In this document: positions 36,668 to 44,423 of the stretch, one piece after another
Numbering within the stretch: position 1 is the stretch's first letter
Layout of the letters: each line of letters starts with the position of its first letter
Position numbers and translations under genes: made by a program
DNA from: Methylobacterium isbiliense
GTDB taxonomy: Bacteria > Pseudomonadota > Alphaproteobacteria > Rhizobiales > Beijerinckiaceae
Assembly: GCF_022179325.1 (NCBI RefSeq)
Contig: NZ_BPQQ01000016.1
Span: 186,001-250,000 of the forward strand
Direction of reading: 5' to 3'
Length of the DNA stretch: 64,000 nt
Notes under the pieces: model-generated
Told to the model about the DNA's origin: nothing
The model's input: the letters and a program-made list of their open reading frames with translations, nothing else
The model's database searches: none

Positions 36668-36841
36668 CTAATCCTTGGGGATCTGCTCGTTCGCGACCGG
36701 CTTGCCCTGCGGCGTGCCGGCCGAGGGCGGCCGGTCCTGGCCGGCTGGCTGGCCCGCGGGCCGCCGGCTGGTTCCGGCGCTGACATCGGCCAAGCCCTCG
36801 GACGAGCCGGCCGGTCGGGGAGCGGTGCGGTCTGGGGTCAT
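36668..36841 (-). CDS. Small disordered hypothetical protein
   Basis: A 57-residue protein with ATG 36841 and the good ribosome site GGAGG eight bases upstream. It begins MTPDRTAPRPAGSSEGLADV and is rich in Pro, Gly, Ala and Gln, with no hydrophobic segment, so probably unstructured. I do not recognise it. It lies between hemC (downstream, 75 bases) and the ABM-domain gene (upstream, 44 bases) on the same strand and may be cotranscribed with the latter. Confidence 0.55.
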   Translation of the reverse strand: MTPDRTAPRPAGSSEGLADVSAGTSRRPAGQPAGQDRPPSAGTPQGKPVANEQIPKD

Positions 36842-36885
36842 GATGGCGCCTCCGGCCGGGTCAACGGCCGGGGGCGCGCGGTGTT

Positions 36886-37185
36886 TCAGAATCCGGCCAC
36901 CGCGACCGCGGTGTGCTCGACCTCGGGCGGGGCCGCGAAGTGGTCGGCCACGCAGGAGCGCCATTCCTGAAAATCCGGCGACTGGCGGAAATCCACCGTG
37001 TGGTTCTCCAGGGTGTCCCACTTCACCATCAGCCGGTAGCGGGTCGGGTGCTCGATCGAGCGGTGCAGGTCCAGGCCGCGGCAGCCCTTGGCGCGCCGGA
37101 AGACCGCCGTCGCCCTGCCGACGCCCTCCTCGAACGCCGCCTCGTGGCCGGGCTTCACCTCTATCTGCGCGATTTCCAGAATCAT
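36886..37185 (-). CDS. Antibiotic biosynthesis monooxygenase (ABM) domain protein
   Basis: A 99-residue ferredoxin-like dimeric alpha/beta-barrel protein. It begins MILEIAQIEVKPGHEAAFEE, the typical first strand and helix, and has RYRLMVKWDTLENHTVDFRQ and FQEWRSCVADHF. ABM-domain proteins include heme- or quinone-handling monooxygenases and stress proteins; no activity can be assigned. The ribosome site GGGAGGAC lies just upstream. hemC is downstream, but a heme link is speculation. Confidence 0.82.
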   Translation of the reverse strand: MILEIAQIEVKPGHEAAFEEGVGRATAVFRRAKGCRGLDLHRSIEHPTRYRLMVKWDTLENHTVDFRQSPDFQEWRSCVADHFAAPPEVEHTAVAVAGF

Positions 37186-37390
37186 GCCTGTCCTCCCTTG
37201 AGCGGCCCCGCATGCGCGATCCGGCCCGCGAAGTCACGCCCGCAGACGATGCCGAGACCGGTGGATGACGTTCGCGCGCGGTTGCATCGCCGCGGCGCGA
37301 CGCGCACAAACCGTGAATAGATCCCGTGAAGCGGGAAACCTGCGTCAAGCGGGACCGTTGCCTCGGGGCCGAGGTGTGAGGACTGCGCCG

Positions 37391-37822
37391 ATGACGACGC
37401 TGAAGGAATTCGAGGAGGCGCTGCGCGAGCACGGCATGCTCATGGCGCTCGCGATCCTGGAGCGCCTGCGCGAACGCGACCGCGCCAACCGCACGGTGAA
37501 GCCCGGCCGGCGCATCGTCGGCAAGAAGATGACGCCGGATCTCGCCCGCGCCATTCTGGACCTGCACGGCTCGACGGAGATGACCCAGCAGGAGATCGCC
37601 TTCAAGCTCGGCGTCAACCAGGGCCGGGTGAACGAGGTGATCAAGCGCGGCAAGTGGCTCTCGGGCGACCAGAGCGCACCGGAGGCGGTGGCCCGCGACA
37701 AGGGCAAGGCGCGCATCCGCGGCACCGAGACGAAGCGCCCGGCCCGCAAGGCGAAGGACGCCAAGACGGCGGCGCGCAGACCGCCTAAGGCCCAGGCGCA
37801 GCTCGCCTTCGGGGACCTCTGA
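37391..37822 (+). CDS. Hypothetical protein with helix-turn-helix and basic tail
   Basis: A 143-residue protein starting MTTLKEFEEALREHGMLMAL at ATG 37391 (preceded by TGAGGA). Residues about 35-85 contain a predicted DNA-binding helix-turn-helix: MTPDLARAILDLHGSTEMTQ followed by QEIAFKLGVNQGRVNEVIKRG. The C-terminal 50 residues are Lys/Arg/Ala-rich and probably disordered, ending QAQLAFGDL. It resembles small transposase-derived or homeodomain-like regulators of alphaproteobacteria, but I cannot name it. A strong bidirectional hairpin separates it from hsp20. Confidence 0.7.
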   Translation: MTTLKEFEEALREHGMLMALAILERLRERDRANRTVKPGRRIVGKKMTPDLARAILDLHGSTEMTQQEIAFKLGVNQGRVNEVIKRGKWLSGDQSAPEAVARDKGKARIRGTETKRPARKAKDAKTAARRPPKAQAQLAFGDL

Positions 37823-37833
37823 ATCCGCATGCG

Positions 37834-37862
37834 AAAACGCCCCGGCCGAGATGGCCGGGGCG
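37834..37862 (-). terminator. Intrinsic terminator of hsp20 (possibly bidirectional)
   Basis: A 10-bp perfect stem CGCCCCGGCC (37838-37847) with GGCCGGGGCG (37853-37862) and a 5-base loop. Read on the minus strand it is followed by TTTT (37837-37834), a typical rho-independent terminator 28 bases after the hsp20 stop. On the plus strand it lies 15 bases after the HTH gene stop and may serve that gene too. Confidence 0.85.
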
Positions 37863-37890
37863 CGCCCTGTCCGGGATCAGGCGAGGCCGG

Positions 37891-38358
37891 TTACGCGGCC
37901 TGCTGCACGCTGCCCTCGATCGACCGCGGGGCGCTGCCCGTGGCGATCTGGATCTGGCGGGGCTTCTTCGCCTCCGGGATCTCGCGGACGAGATCGACGT
38001 GGAGGAGGCCGTTCTCCAGGGCGGCACCCGTCACCTGGACGTGGTCCGCGAGCTGGAACCGACGCTCGAAGCTGCGCGCCGCGATGCCCTGATGCAGGAA
38101 CTCACCCTTCCGGGCCTCGGCCGCCTTGCGCTCGCCCTTGATCGTCAGCGCGTTCTCACGGACCTCGATCGACAGATCCTGGTCGGTGAAGCCGGCGACC
38201 GCCACGGTGATCCGGTAGGCGGTCTCGCCGGTGCGCTCGATGTTGTAGGGCGGGTAGGTCGGGGCCGACTCGGCGCTCACGAACTGGTCGAGAGCCGAGA
38301 ACAGACGATCGAAGCCGACGGTCGAGCGATACAGGGGAGCAAGGTCGAACTGACGCAT
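37891..38358 (-). CDS. Small heat-shock protein, Hsp20/alpha-crystallin family (IbpA-like)
   Basis: ATP-independent holdase of 155 residues. It starts MRQFDLAPLYRSTVGFDRLF, typical of alphaproteobacterial class A small heat-shock proteins. The alpha-crystallin domain includes YPPYNIERTGETAYRITVAV, then VRENALTIKGERK, FERRFQLADHVQVTGAALEN and GLLHVDLVREIPE. The C-terminal I-x-I-type motif is seen in PRQIQIATG. Expression is evidently heat-controlled twice: by a sigma-32-type promoter and by a ROSE-like thermometer in the 5' leader. The gene ends at a strong terminator. Confidence 0.93.
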   Translation of the reverse strand: MRQFDLAPLYRSTVGFDRLFSALDQFVSAESAPTYPPYNIERTGETAYRITVAVAGFTDQDLSIEVRENALTIKGERKAAEARKGEFLHQGIAARSFERRFQLADHVQVTGAALENGLLHVDLVREIPEAKKPRQIQIATGSAPRSIEGSVQQAA

Positions 38359-38448
38359 GACATATTCTCCGTGCGAAGCAATATGTGGTCTTCGGATCCG
38401 CCGCGATGGGCCGGATCCTGCCGGGATGCACCGCCTGACGGCCGGTGC
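38359..38448 (-). promoter_or_regulatory. ROSE-like RNA thermometer in the hsp20 leader
   Basis: The 90-base leader can fold into three hairpins on the minus strand. The first is GCACCG/CGGTGC (38448-38443 with 38433-38428); the second GGATCCG/CGGATCC (38418-38412 with 38400-38394, as read in either direction); the third, at 38385-38361, pairs CATATT with AATATG and CTTC with the ribosome site GGAG, leaving one unpaired G in TTGCT. A bulged G in a UUGCU segment facing the Shine-Dalgarno is the ROSE signature. Heat would melt it and expose the site. Pairing is seen; thermal function is inferred from the ROSE family. Confidence 0.82.
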
Positions 38449-38455
38449 CTCCCTG

Positions 38456-38484
38456 ATATCGGGGGTGCTAAGGCGCCGTTCAAG
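38456..38484 (-). promoter_or_regulatory. Sigma-32 (RpoH) type promoter of hsp20
   Basis: On the minus strand CTTGAA (38484-38479) is followed after 13-14 bases by CCCCGATAT (38464-38456), close to the RpoH consensus CTTGAA-N13/15-CCCCATNT. Transcription would start near 38448, exactly at the first hairpin of the ROSE-like leader, so the two assignments support each other. Confidence 0.75.
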
Positions 38485-38591
38485 AGCCTCCGAGGCACTC
38501 TGCAAAACGGGCACAACGCGGCCGTGCGCTTGATTTTGCCGGCCGGGCTTGGTGCTCTCGAACCGTCGCCGTTCTCGCCCCGGGGCCGCCC

Positions 38592-39581
38592 GTGACCGTT
38601 CCGCTGCTCGCCACCCCGGACAACCCGATCCCGCCCGGCGCGCGCGTCCTGGCGGTCCCCACCGCGGACGGGCTGACGCTGCGGGCCGCCACCTGGGCGG
38701 CGACCACGCGCACCACCCGCGGCACGGTCTGCCTGGTCCAGGGGCGGGCCGAGTTCATCGAGAAGTACTTCGAGACGATCCAGGACCTGCGCGGGCGCGG
38801 CTTCGCGGTGGTGGCCTTCGACTGGCGCGGCCAGGGCGGCTCGGACCGCACGGTCGAGGATGCCACCAAGGGCCACGTGGGTGACTTCGATGAGTACCGG
38901 CGCGATCTTCTGGCGATCGAGAGCCAGATCCTCGTCCCGCTGATGCCCAAGCCCGCCTTCGGCCTCGCGCATTCGATGGGCGGTGCGATCTGCCTCATCG
39001 CCGCCAAGGAGGGCCGGCTGCCCTTCGCGCGCCTCGTGACCATCGCGCCGATGCTCGGCATCGCGATGATCCGCCATCCGCGCGCCGCCATGCGGCTCGC
39101 TTCCGTGCTCGACCGCCTCGGCTTCGGCCGCCGTTTCGTGCCCGGCGGCACGTCGGTGTCGATCGCCACCAAGCCGTTCCCGGGCAACCGCCTGACCACC
39201 GACCCCGTGCGCTACGCCCGCAACGCCGCGGCCGCCCTCGCGGTCGGGGCCGGGGCGATCGGGGACCCGACCGTGGCCTGGCTCGCCGCGGCCTTCCGGG
39301 CGATGCGCCGGCTGGCGGATCCGCGCTTTCCCCTCGACATCCGGGTGCCGATCCTGGTGCTCGCGGCGGGCGACGATCCGGTCTGCAGCACGCCGGCGAT
39401 CCAGCGCTTCGCCGCGCGCCTCAAGGCGGGCCACACCATCACGCTGCGCGGGGCGCGCCATGAGATCCTCATGGAGCAGGACGCGATCCGCGAGCAGTTC
39501 TGGGCCGCGTTCGACGCCTTCGTGCCCGGCACGCCGGCCCCCGCCCCCGGCGAGGACGAGACCGCGCTGGAGCGAATATGA
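38592..39581 (+). CDS. Alpha/beta hydrolase, lysophospholipase/monoacylglycerol lipase type
   Basis: Hydrolase of 329 residues in the PldB-like Hydrolase_4 family. It starts with GTG 38592 (MTVPLLATPDNPIPPGARVL). The oxyanion region is GTVCLVQGRAEFIEKY, the family FDWRGQGGSDR follows, the nucleophile is Ser in LAHSMGGAI, the acid Asp in LAAGDDPVCS, and the His in RGARHEILME. It likely cleaves lysophospholipids or monoglycerides at the membrane surface; no signal peptide is seen. It is divergent from hsp20 and convergent with hisN, 30 bases apart. Confidence 0.86.
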   Translation: MTVPLLATPDNPIPPGARVLAVPTADGLTLRAATWAATTRTTRGTVCLVQGRAEFIEKYFETIQDLRGRGFAVVAFDWRGQGGSDRTVEDATKGHVGDFDEYRRDLLAIESQILVPLMPKPAFGLAHSMGGAICLIAAKEGRLPFARLVTIAPMLGIAMIRHPRAAMRLASVLDRLGFGRRFVPGGTSVSIATKPFPGNRLTTDPVRYARNAAAALAVGAGAIGDPTVAWLAAAFRAMRRLADPRFPLDIRVPILVLAAGDDPVCSTPAIQRFAARLKAGHTITLRGARHEILMEQDAIREQFWAAFDAFVPGTPAPAPGEDETALERI

Positions 39582-39611
39582 CGATCGCCTGACTGCGATG
39601 GCCGAGGCCGG

Positions 39612-40400
39612 TCAGGCGTTGAGGAGGGCGAGCGCCGCCTCGTGCAGCCGCCGGTCGCCGGCCGCCACGATGGTGCCGCCATTGGCCGCCGAACCGCCGT
39701 CCCAAGTGGTGACCACGCCACCCGCGCCCTCAATGACCGGGATCAGGGCGACGATGTCGTAGGGCTTGAGGCCGGCCTCGATCACGAGGTCGATCTGGCC
39801 CGCGGCCAGCATGCAATAGGCGTAGCAATCGGTGCCGAAGCGGGTGAGCCGGGTGGCGGCCTCGATGCGCCCATACGCCTCGCGTTCGCGCCCCTCGCCG
39901 AACAGGCGCGGATCCGTGGTGGCGACGATGGCCTCCGACAGGGCGGAGCGGCGCCGGGTCAAGAGCCGGCGGGTGCCGTGCGGGCCGCGGTACTGCGCGG
40001 TCCGGCCGTCGCCCGAGAAGCGCTCGCCGAGGAAGGGCTGGTGCATCAGGCCGTAGCAGGGCACGCCGTCGCGGGTGAGCCCGATGAGCGTGCCCCAGAG
40101 CGGCAGGCCGGCGATGAAGCCGCGGGTGCCGTCGATGGGGTCGAGCACCCAGACGTACTCCGCGTCCTCGTGCTCGCTGCCGAATTCCTCGCCCAGGATG
40201 CCGTGGCTCGGGAAGGTGCGGCGGATCAGCTGGCGCATCGCCGCCTCGCCCGCCCGGTCCGCCTCCGTGACCGGGTCGAACGGCGCCTGTCCGGTGGATT
40301 TGTCCTCGGTGATGAAGGCGGCGCGGAAGAACGGCAGGATCGCCTGCCCGGACAGCGCGGCCAACTCGTCCACGAACCGCGCGAAATCCACGACGCTCAT
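39612..40400 (-). CDS. hisN: Histidinol-phosphatase, inositol monophosphatase family
   Basis: Mg2+-dependent phosphatase of 262 residues. It starts MSVVDFARFVDELAALSGQA. Metal and phosphate motifs are DPVTEADRAGE, ILGEEFGSE, VLDPIDGTRGFIAG and, near the end, KPYDIVALIPVIEGAGG. The pattern fits the HisN branch, which removes phosphate from histidinol phosphate in histidine biosynthesis. An inositol-phosphatase role cannot be ruled out. The gene is alone, with no other his genes in the window. Confidence 0.87.
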   Translation of the reverse strand: MSVVDFARFVDELAALSGQAILPFFRAAFITEDKSTGQAPFDPVTEADRAGEAAMRQLIRRTFPSHGILGEEFGSEHEDAEYVWVLDPIDGTRGFIAGLPLWGTLIGLTRDGVPCYGLMHQPFLGERFSGDGRTAQYRGPHGTRRLLTRRRSALSEAIVATTDPRLFGEGREREAYGRIEAATRLTRFGTDCYAYCMLAAGQIDLVIEAGLKPYDIVALIPVIEGAGGVVTTWDGGSAANGGTIVAAGDRRLHEAALALLNA

Positions 40401-40570
40401 CGGCCATCCCTCATGGTCTCGTCCAACCCCGGCGCGCGGCTGGCCCGAGCCGGATCGAAAGAGCGCCGGGCTGCCTGCGTCAAGCCCTCCTCACCCTCCA
40501 CGTGCCGCGCGTTCTGCAACCCAAGCGGTGGCATGGCGGTTGGGGCAGCCCGCAGCCACCCGAGGCGACC

Positions 40571-41014
40571 ATGTGGTTCCTGTACGCCCTGACCCTCCTG
40601 GCCGGCATCGCCAACGCGGTGCAGCCCGGCCCGAATGCGACCCTCGCCAAGACGCTCGGGCAGCCCTTCGCGGCCGGCCTCGTGGTGGTCACGGTGAGCG
40701 GCACCACGCTGCTGACACTCGGCCTGCTCTCGGGGCGCCTCCACCTGCCGAGCCTGGAGGAGGCCGCGCGCGTGCCGTGGTGGGCGTGGTGCGGCGGCCT
40801 CCTCGGGGCGCTGCTGGTCCTGTCGCAGCTCTTCGTGGCCCGGCAGATCGGCGCGGCTCCCTTCCTCGGCCTCCTCGTCACCGCGGGCGTGATCACCTCG
40901 ATCGTCCTCGACCATTTCGGCTGGGTCGGGTTCAAGGAGCATCCGGCCGGGCTCGGGCGGATCGCCGGCGGCGTGCTGATGGTGCTGGGCGTCAGCCTCG
41001 TCGCGCTGTTCTGA
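40571..41014 (+). CDS. DMT-superfamily YdcZ-type membrane protein
   Basis: Inner-membrane protein of 147 residues with five hydrophobic helices, the single-half DMT_YdcZ (DUF606) size. It starts MWFLYALTLLAGIANAVQPG; the family NAVQPGPNATLAKTLGQPFA, GGLLGALLVLSQLF and ITSIVLDHFGWVGFKEHP are recognisable. Such proteins are thought to export small molecules, often as pairs; only one is present here, so it may form homodimers. The substrate is unknown. It is divergent from hisN. Confidence 0.83.
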   Translation: MWFLYALTLLAGIANAVQPGPNATLAKTLGQPFAAGLVVVTVSGTTLLTLGLLSGRLHLPSLEEAARVPWWAWCGGLLGALLVLSQLFVARQIGAAPFLGLLVTAGVITSIVLDHFGWVGFKEHPAGLGRIAGGVLMVLGVSLVALF

Positions 41015-41048
41015 GATGACCCGTGCAGGTTCCCGTTCGGCCCGGTGC

Positions 41049-41068
41049 GAGGATCCTCGAAGATCCTC
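41049..41068 (+). terminator. Hairpin after YdcZ-type gene
   Basis: GAGGATC (41049-41055) pairs with GATCCTC (41062-41068) around a 6-base loop, 34 bases after the stop codon. No T-run follows. It may end the transcript or be a chance palindrome. Confidence 0.3.
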
Positions 41069-41187
41069 CTGGTGAGGACGGCGATCGTCGAGGCCATCGT
41101 CGCTTCGGGTTCATTTCATTCGGATCACGGGCGAACTCCCGGCCCTCCCCAACGTTGGGGGCTCAGACCCGACTTGAGGAGACCACG

Positions 41188-41478
41188 ATGCGATTGAGCA
41201 CCACGGTTCTGGCGACCGCCTGCACCCTGACCTTCGCGGGCCTCGCCCAGGCGCAGGCGCCGACCGGTCAGGTCGCGCCCGCCCCGGGCACCGCCGGCCC
41301 CGCCGCCACCGGCACGGTCGCCCCCGCGCCGAACACCACGGGCAACAACCCCAACGTCACGATCGCGCCCGGCCCGACCGGCGCCTCGACCATCCAGACG
41401 GATTCGGCCGCGGGCAGCAATGCCGGTCAGCCGTCGCGGGCGGTACCGCAGGGCAGCGGCGGCAGCGGCAACCGCTGA
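41188..41478 (+). CDS. Small secreted Pro/Gly/Thr-rich protein
   Basis: A 96-residue exported protein with ATG 41188 after GAGGAGACC. The signal peptide is MRLSTTVLATACTLTFAGLA ending AQAQA. The mature 73 residues are low-complexity, with a loose repeat: TGQVAPAPGTAG, TGTVAPAPNTTG, and NVTIAPGPTG, spaced about 18 residues. No cysteines. Similar short secreted proteins are common in this bacterial group; function unknown. A very strong hairpin follows the stop codon. Confidence 0.7.
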   Translation: MRLSTTVLATACTLTFAGLAQAQAPTGQVAPAPGTAGPAATGTVAPAPNTTGNNPNVTIAPGPTGASTIQTDSAAGSNAGQPSRAVPQGSGGSGNR

Positions 41479-41485
41479 GCCACGC

Positions 41486-41515
41486 GGGTGCGGCGCCGCC
41501 ACCGGCGCCGCACCC
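41486..41515. terminator. Strong bidirectional terminator hairpin
   Basis: GGGTGCGGCGCC (41486-41497) and GGCGCCGCACCC (41504-41515) form a perfect 12-bp stem with a 6-base loop. It lies between two convergent small-protein genes, seven bases after one stop and 31 bases after the other. No T-run on either side, but stability suggests a transcription end. Confidence 0.65.
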
Positions 41516-41546
41516 GGACCCTCGTTCCGTGCGGGGCCGGGGCGCT

Positions 41547-41867
41547 CTAATTGCTCCGGCGCCCCTCGGTCATCCGGTCCTTGCAGCGATACCCCAGGAA
41601 GCACTGCCCGACGTTGGCGGAGGGGCCGAAATACGGCTCCGTCGTCTGCTCGATGGTGCAGAATCCGATGTCGCGCACGAGGCGCTCGTAAGTGTAGGGG
41701 CCGGTGCTGACGAGCGTGGCACCGCGCTGGTTCACCGCGGCGAGCACCTGACCGCAGGGAAGGGCCGGCGCCGGGATGCGATCCCCGACGACCTGCGCGC
41801 GGGCGACCTGCGCGGGGGTCGCGACGGCGATGAGGGCGACGGTCAGGGCGCGCGCGAGCGTGGGCAT
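41547..41867 (-). CDS. Small secreted protein with four cysteines
   Basis: A 106-residue exported protein. The signal peptide is MPTLARALTVALIAVATPAQ, ending VARAQ. The mature part has Cys in ALPCGQVLAAVNQRGA, DIGFCTIEQTT, VGQCFLGYRCKDRM, suited to two disulfide bonds. The CGQV...TGPYTYERLV...CFLGYRC pattern is one I associate with Methylobacterium-type hypothetical periplasmic proteins, function unknown. The gene is convergent with another small secreted protein across a strong hairpin. Confidence 0.72.
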   Translation of the reverse strand: MPTLARALTVALIAVATPAQVARAQVVGDRIPAPALPCGQVLAAVNQRGATLVSTGPYTYERLVRDIGFCTIEQTTEPYFGPSANVGQCFLGYRCKDRMTEGRRSN

Positions 41868-41956
41868 GGGATCATCGGGTCCGCGAGATGAGCCGCAAGC
41901 GGCAGCGAAGGTGGCGTTGTACCCACCGGACGCGTCATCCGGAAGCCTCGCCGCCC

Positions 41957-42349
41957 TCAGGCCGCCATCCCCTCGGCAACGTTCTCCTGCCGCCCGCGCG
42001 GCTTCGGGGTCGGGCGCAGCGGCGTTGCGGGTCCCTGCAAGGCCGTCTCGGCCTCGCGCCGCGAGGAGGTGGCCTCGACGAGGCGCGACCAGCGCATGGG
42101 GATCTCGTGCGCGGCGACGAGGCGACCGGTGAAGTCGTAACGGCGCCAGCCGCAGCGCGGGCGGCCGGTCTCGTCGGTCTCGTCGTAGGTTTCGTAGCGG
42201 GCGATCGGCTCGCCCTTCACGTCGTACTCGGTATGGAACCAGCATACGCCGTCCGCCGGCCCGCCGCGGCTGCGAGAGCCTTCGATCATCAGCCGATGCG
42301 TGACCGGGATGCGAAAGATCGTCTCGAAGACCGGAGGCTGGAACAGCAT
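41957..42349 (-). CDS. Hypothetical protein
   Basis: A 130-residue soluble protein, not recognised. It starts MLFQPPVFETIFRIPVTHRL and contains an aromatic, charged central part (GVCWFHTEYDVKGEPIARYE, then WRRYDFTGRLVAAHEIPMRW) that looks like a small beta-sheet domain, followed by a Pro/Arg-rich, probably disordered tail. No signal peptide or membrane segment. It is divergent from pyk, 200 bases away. Codon use is like neighbouring genes. Confidence 0.6.
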   Translation of the reverse strand: MLFQPPVFETIFRIPVTHRLMIEGSRSRGGPADGVCWFHTEYDVKGEPIARYETYDETDETGRPRCGWRRYDFTGRLVAAHEIPMRWSRLVEATSSRREAETALQGPATPLRPTPKPRGRQENVAEGMAA

Positions 42350-42549
42350 GGCGATGGTATCCCCTCCTGCGATCTCCTCGCGGAAGACCGTCAGAACCGA
42401 TGCGACGACAGGGCAATGGTGCGACGCAACAGATTTGTCGTCAAGCGATGGCGAGGGCCTCGGCGGGTCCGATCCACGGGCGGGAGGGTGCCGTTCGGTG
42501 AGGATATCGACTAACGTCTAAGGCGATCAGACCGACTCGGAGCTTCGCC

Positions 42550-43974
42550 ATGCGGCGCCACCGCCATGCCAAGATCGTCGCCACCGTCGGACCGGCGAGC
42601 GCCTCGCCCGAACGCCTGAAGGCCCTGTTCCTGGCAGGCGTCGACACGTTCCGCCTGAACTTCTCGCACGGGCTGCATCAGGACCATGCGCGCGTGCACG
42701 CGGCGATCCGCGACCTGGAGCGCGAGACGGGCCGGCCGATCGGCATCCTGCAGGACCTGCAGGGCCCGAAGATACGCATCGGCACGGTGGCGGGCGGCAA
42801 GCTGGACCTCGCGGCGGGCGACCGGGTGCGCTTCGTGCCGGAGGGGCGCGAGGGCAACGCGCGGGCCATCCCCCTCCCCCACCCGGAGATCTTCGCCTCG
42901 GTGGCGCCGGGGCAGGACCTTCTGATCGACGACGGCCGGGTGCGGGTGCGGGTCACGGGCGTGCAGGACGACGCGCTCGATGCCGAGGTGGTGACGGGCG
43001 GCGTCATCTCCGACCGCAAGGGCGTCAACCTGCCGGGCACCGTGCTGGCGCTCTCGCCGCTGACCGAGAAGGACCGGGCCGACCTCGCCTTCGGGCTGGA
43101 GCTGGGCGTCGACTGGGTGGCGCTCTCCTTCGTGCAGACGCCCTCCGACGTCATCGAGGCGCGCGGCCTCATCGGCGGTCGGGCCGGGCTGATGACCAAG
43201 ATCGAGAAGCCCTCGGCGCTGGAGCATATCGAGGATATCGTGCGCCTGTCCGACGCCGTCATGGTGGCCCGCGGCGATCTCGGCGTGGAGCTGCCGCCCG
43301 AGGACGTGCCGGGGCGCCAGAAGGAACTGGTGCGTGCCTGCCGCCGGGCGGTGAAGCCGGTGATCGTGGCGACGCAGATGCTCGATTCGATGGTCTCGGC
43401 CCCGAGCCCGACCCGGGCCGAGGCCTCGGACGTCGCGACCGCGGTCTACGACGGGGCCGATGCGGTGATGCTCTCGGCCGAATCGGCGGTCGGCCAGTAT
43501 CCGGTCGAGGCCGTGGCGATGATGGACCGCATCATCCGCCGCACCGAGACCCACCGGCTCTACCGCTCCCTGGTGGCGGCGAGCGAGCCCGAGGTCGAGG
43601 ACAGCCCGCCCCACGCGGTGGCGGCCGCGGCCGCCGGCCTCGCGGACGCGATCCAGGCCGCGGCGATCGTCGCCTTCACGCTGAGCGGCACCACCGCGGC
43701 CCGCATCGCCCGCAAGCGCCCGAACGTGCCGATCCTGGCGGCCACGCCGGATCCGGGCGTCTCGCGCCGCCTCAGCCTGTACTGGGGTGCCCACAGCGTG
43801 CTGTCGGAGGATATCGCCTCCTACGAGGCGATGGCCGCCAAGGCGTCCGAGCTCGCCCAGAGCGAGGGCTTCGCGCAGAGCCCGGAGCTCGTGGTGGTGG
43901 TGGCGGGCATCCCCTTCGGCACGCCGGGCACGACCAACAACCTGCGGGTCATCGAACTCGGGCGCGACACCTGA
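42550..43974 (+). CDS. pyk: Pyruvate kinase
   Basis: Glycolytic enzyme of 474 residues that makes pyruvate and ATP from phosphoenolpyruvate and ADP. It starts MRRHRHAKIVATVGPASASP. Active-site parts are FRLNFSHG, LQDLQGPKIRIG, the Lys in LMTKIEKPSALEHI, the metal-binding VMVARGDLGVELP, and the conserved VATQMLDSMVSAPSPTRAEA. The C-terminal effector domain ends in RVIELGRDT. Length fits bacterial type II pyruvate kinases. It is alone, with a gene-poor, hairpin-rich region downstream. Confidence 0.96.
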   Translation: MRRHRHAKIVATVGPASASPERLKALFLAGVDTFRLNFSHGLHQDHARVHAAIRDLERETGRPIGILQDLQGPKIRIGTVAGGKLDLAAGDRVRFVPEGREGNARAIPLPHPEIFASVAPGQDLLIDDGRVRVRVTGVQDDALDAEVVTGGVISDRKGVNLPGTVLALSPLTEKDRADLAFGLELGVDWVALSFVQTPSDVIEARGLIGGRAGLMTKIEKPSALEHIEDIVRLSDAVMVARGDLGVELPPEDVPGRQKELVRACRRAVKPVIVATQMLDSMVSAPSPTRAEASDVATAVYDGADAVMLSAESAVGQYPVEAVAMMDRIIRRTETHRLYRSLVAASEPEVEDSPPHAVAAAAAGLADAIQAAAIVAFTLSGTTAARIARKRPNVPILAATPDPGVSRRLSLYWGAHSVLSEDIASYEAMAAKASELAQSEGFAQSPELVVVVAGIPFGTPGTTNNLRVIELGRDT

Positions 43975-44015
43975 TCCCGGCGCGCCTTTGATCCGACCTG
44001 CCTGCGTGAACCATG

Positions 44016-44064
44016 CTGCGCAGAGATGCGGGTGGGGACGAGAACGCGCTGACACGAACGCGCG
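44016..44064 (+). repeat. Imperfect direct repeat, copy A
   Basis: About 49 bases beginning CTGCGCAGAGATGCGGG and ending GACACGAACGCGCG. It matches the segment at 44694-44743 at roughly three quarters of positions with one indel. The two copies flank a 630-base stretch that includes three palindromes and a small ORF. Confidence 0.55.
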
Positions 44065-44120
44065 GCCATATCAGCGGGCTGCAACTGTACCAACGGCCCA
44101 GGATGCTGACGCATCGATCT

Positions 44121-44146
44121 CGATCCCGGGCTTGCCCGGGATCGAC
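44121..44146. repeat. Palindrome of the CCCGGG(CTTG)CCCGGG type
   Basis: TCGATCCCGGG (44121-44131) and CCCGGGATCGA (44136-44146) form a perfect 11-bp stem with loop CTTG. Hairpins with this ATCCCGGGCTTG-CCCGGGAT core recur in Rhizobiales intergenic DNA, so this is probably a dispersed palindromic element; a pyk terminator is less likely at 146 bases distance. Confidence 0.65.
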
Positions 44147-44162
44147 GGGGCCGTTGAGCCAT

Positions 44163-44233
44163 CTCGAATTTTCGACATCAAGCCAAGGACTTGGCAAAAT
44201 TCGAGAGCGGCGCAATGGTCATTGATAATGACC
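44163..44233. repeat. Two successive AT-richer palindromes
   Basis: CTCGAATTTT (44163-44172) pairs with AAAATTCGAG (44196-44205) and encloses GCCAAG/CTTGGC (44182-44187 with 44190-44195). GGTCATT (44217-44223) pairs with AATGACC (44227-44233) around a 3-base loop. Both stems are perfect. Their A/T content contrasts with this genome and suggests foreign or untranslated structured sequence. Confidence 0.6.
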
Positions 44234-44423
44234 GTGGCTAAGTCGAGAGCCCCGCAGCATAGCCGTTGGTCTGCGGCGCGCGTGCGACGTGAAGTCGTAA
44301 TGTTTCTGGGATTACCAGCTCTGCCTGCGCGTCTCTTCTTGAGGAACCAGGGTGGGGGCTGTGGGCGTTCATCGCCTCGGCGCCGGCCTATCCCCTGGTT
44401 GAGCACCGACTCACAAGGCTTCC

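Larger units (their letters stand above)
43975..44423. other. Gene-poor, hairpin-rich region downstream of pyk
   Basis: About 450 bases without a credible gene. Base composition is less G/C-rich than the surroundings, mainly at 44160-44330. It holds one arm of a direct repeat (44016-44064) and three consecutive palindromes (44121-44146, 44163-44205, 44217-44233). A minus-strand open frame at 44071-44472 exists, but its composition is unlike neighbouring genes. The arrangement suggests a decayed mobile or repeat element, or an untranslated RNA. Confidence 0.55.
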
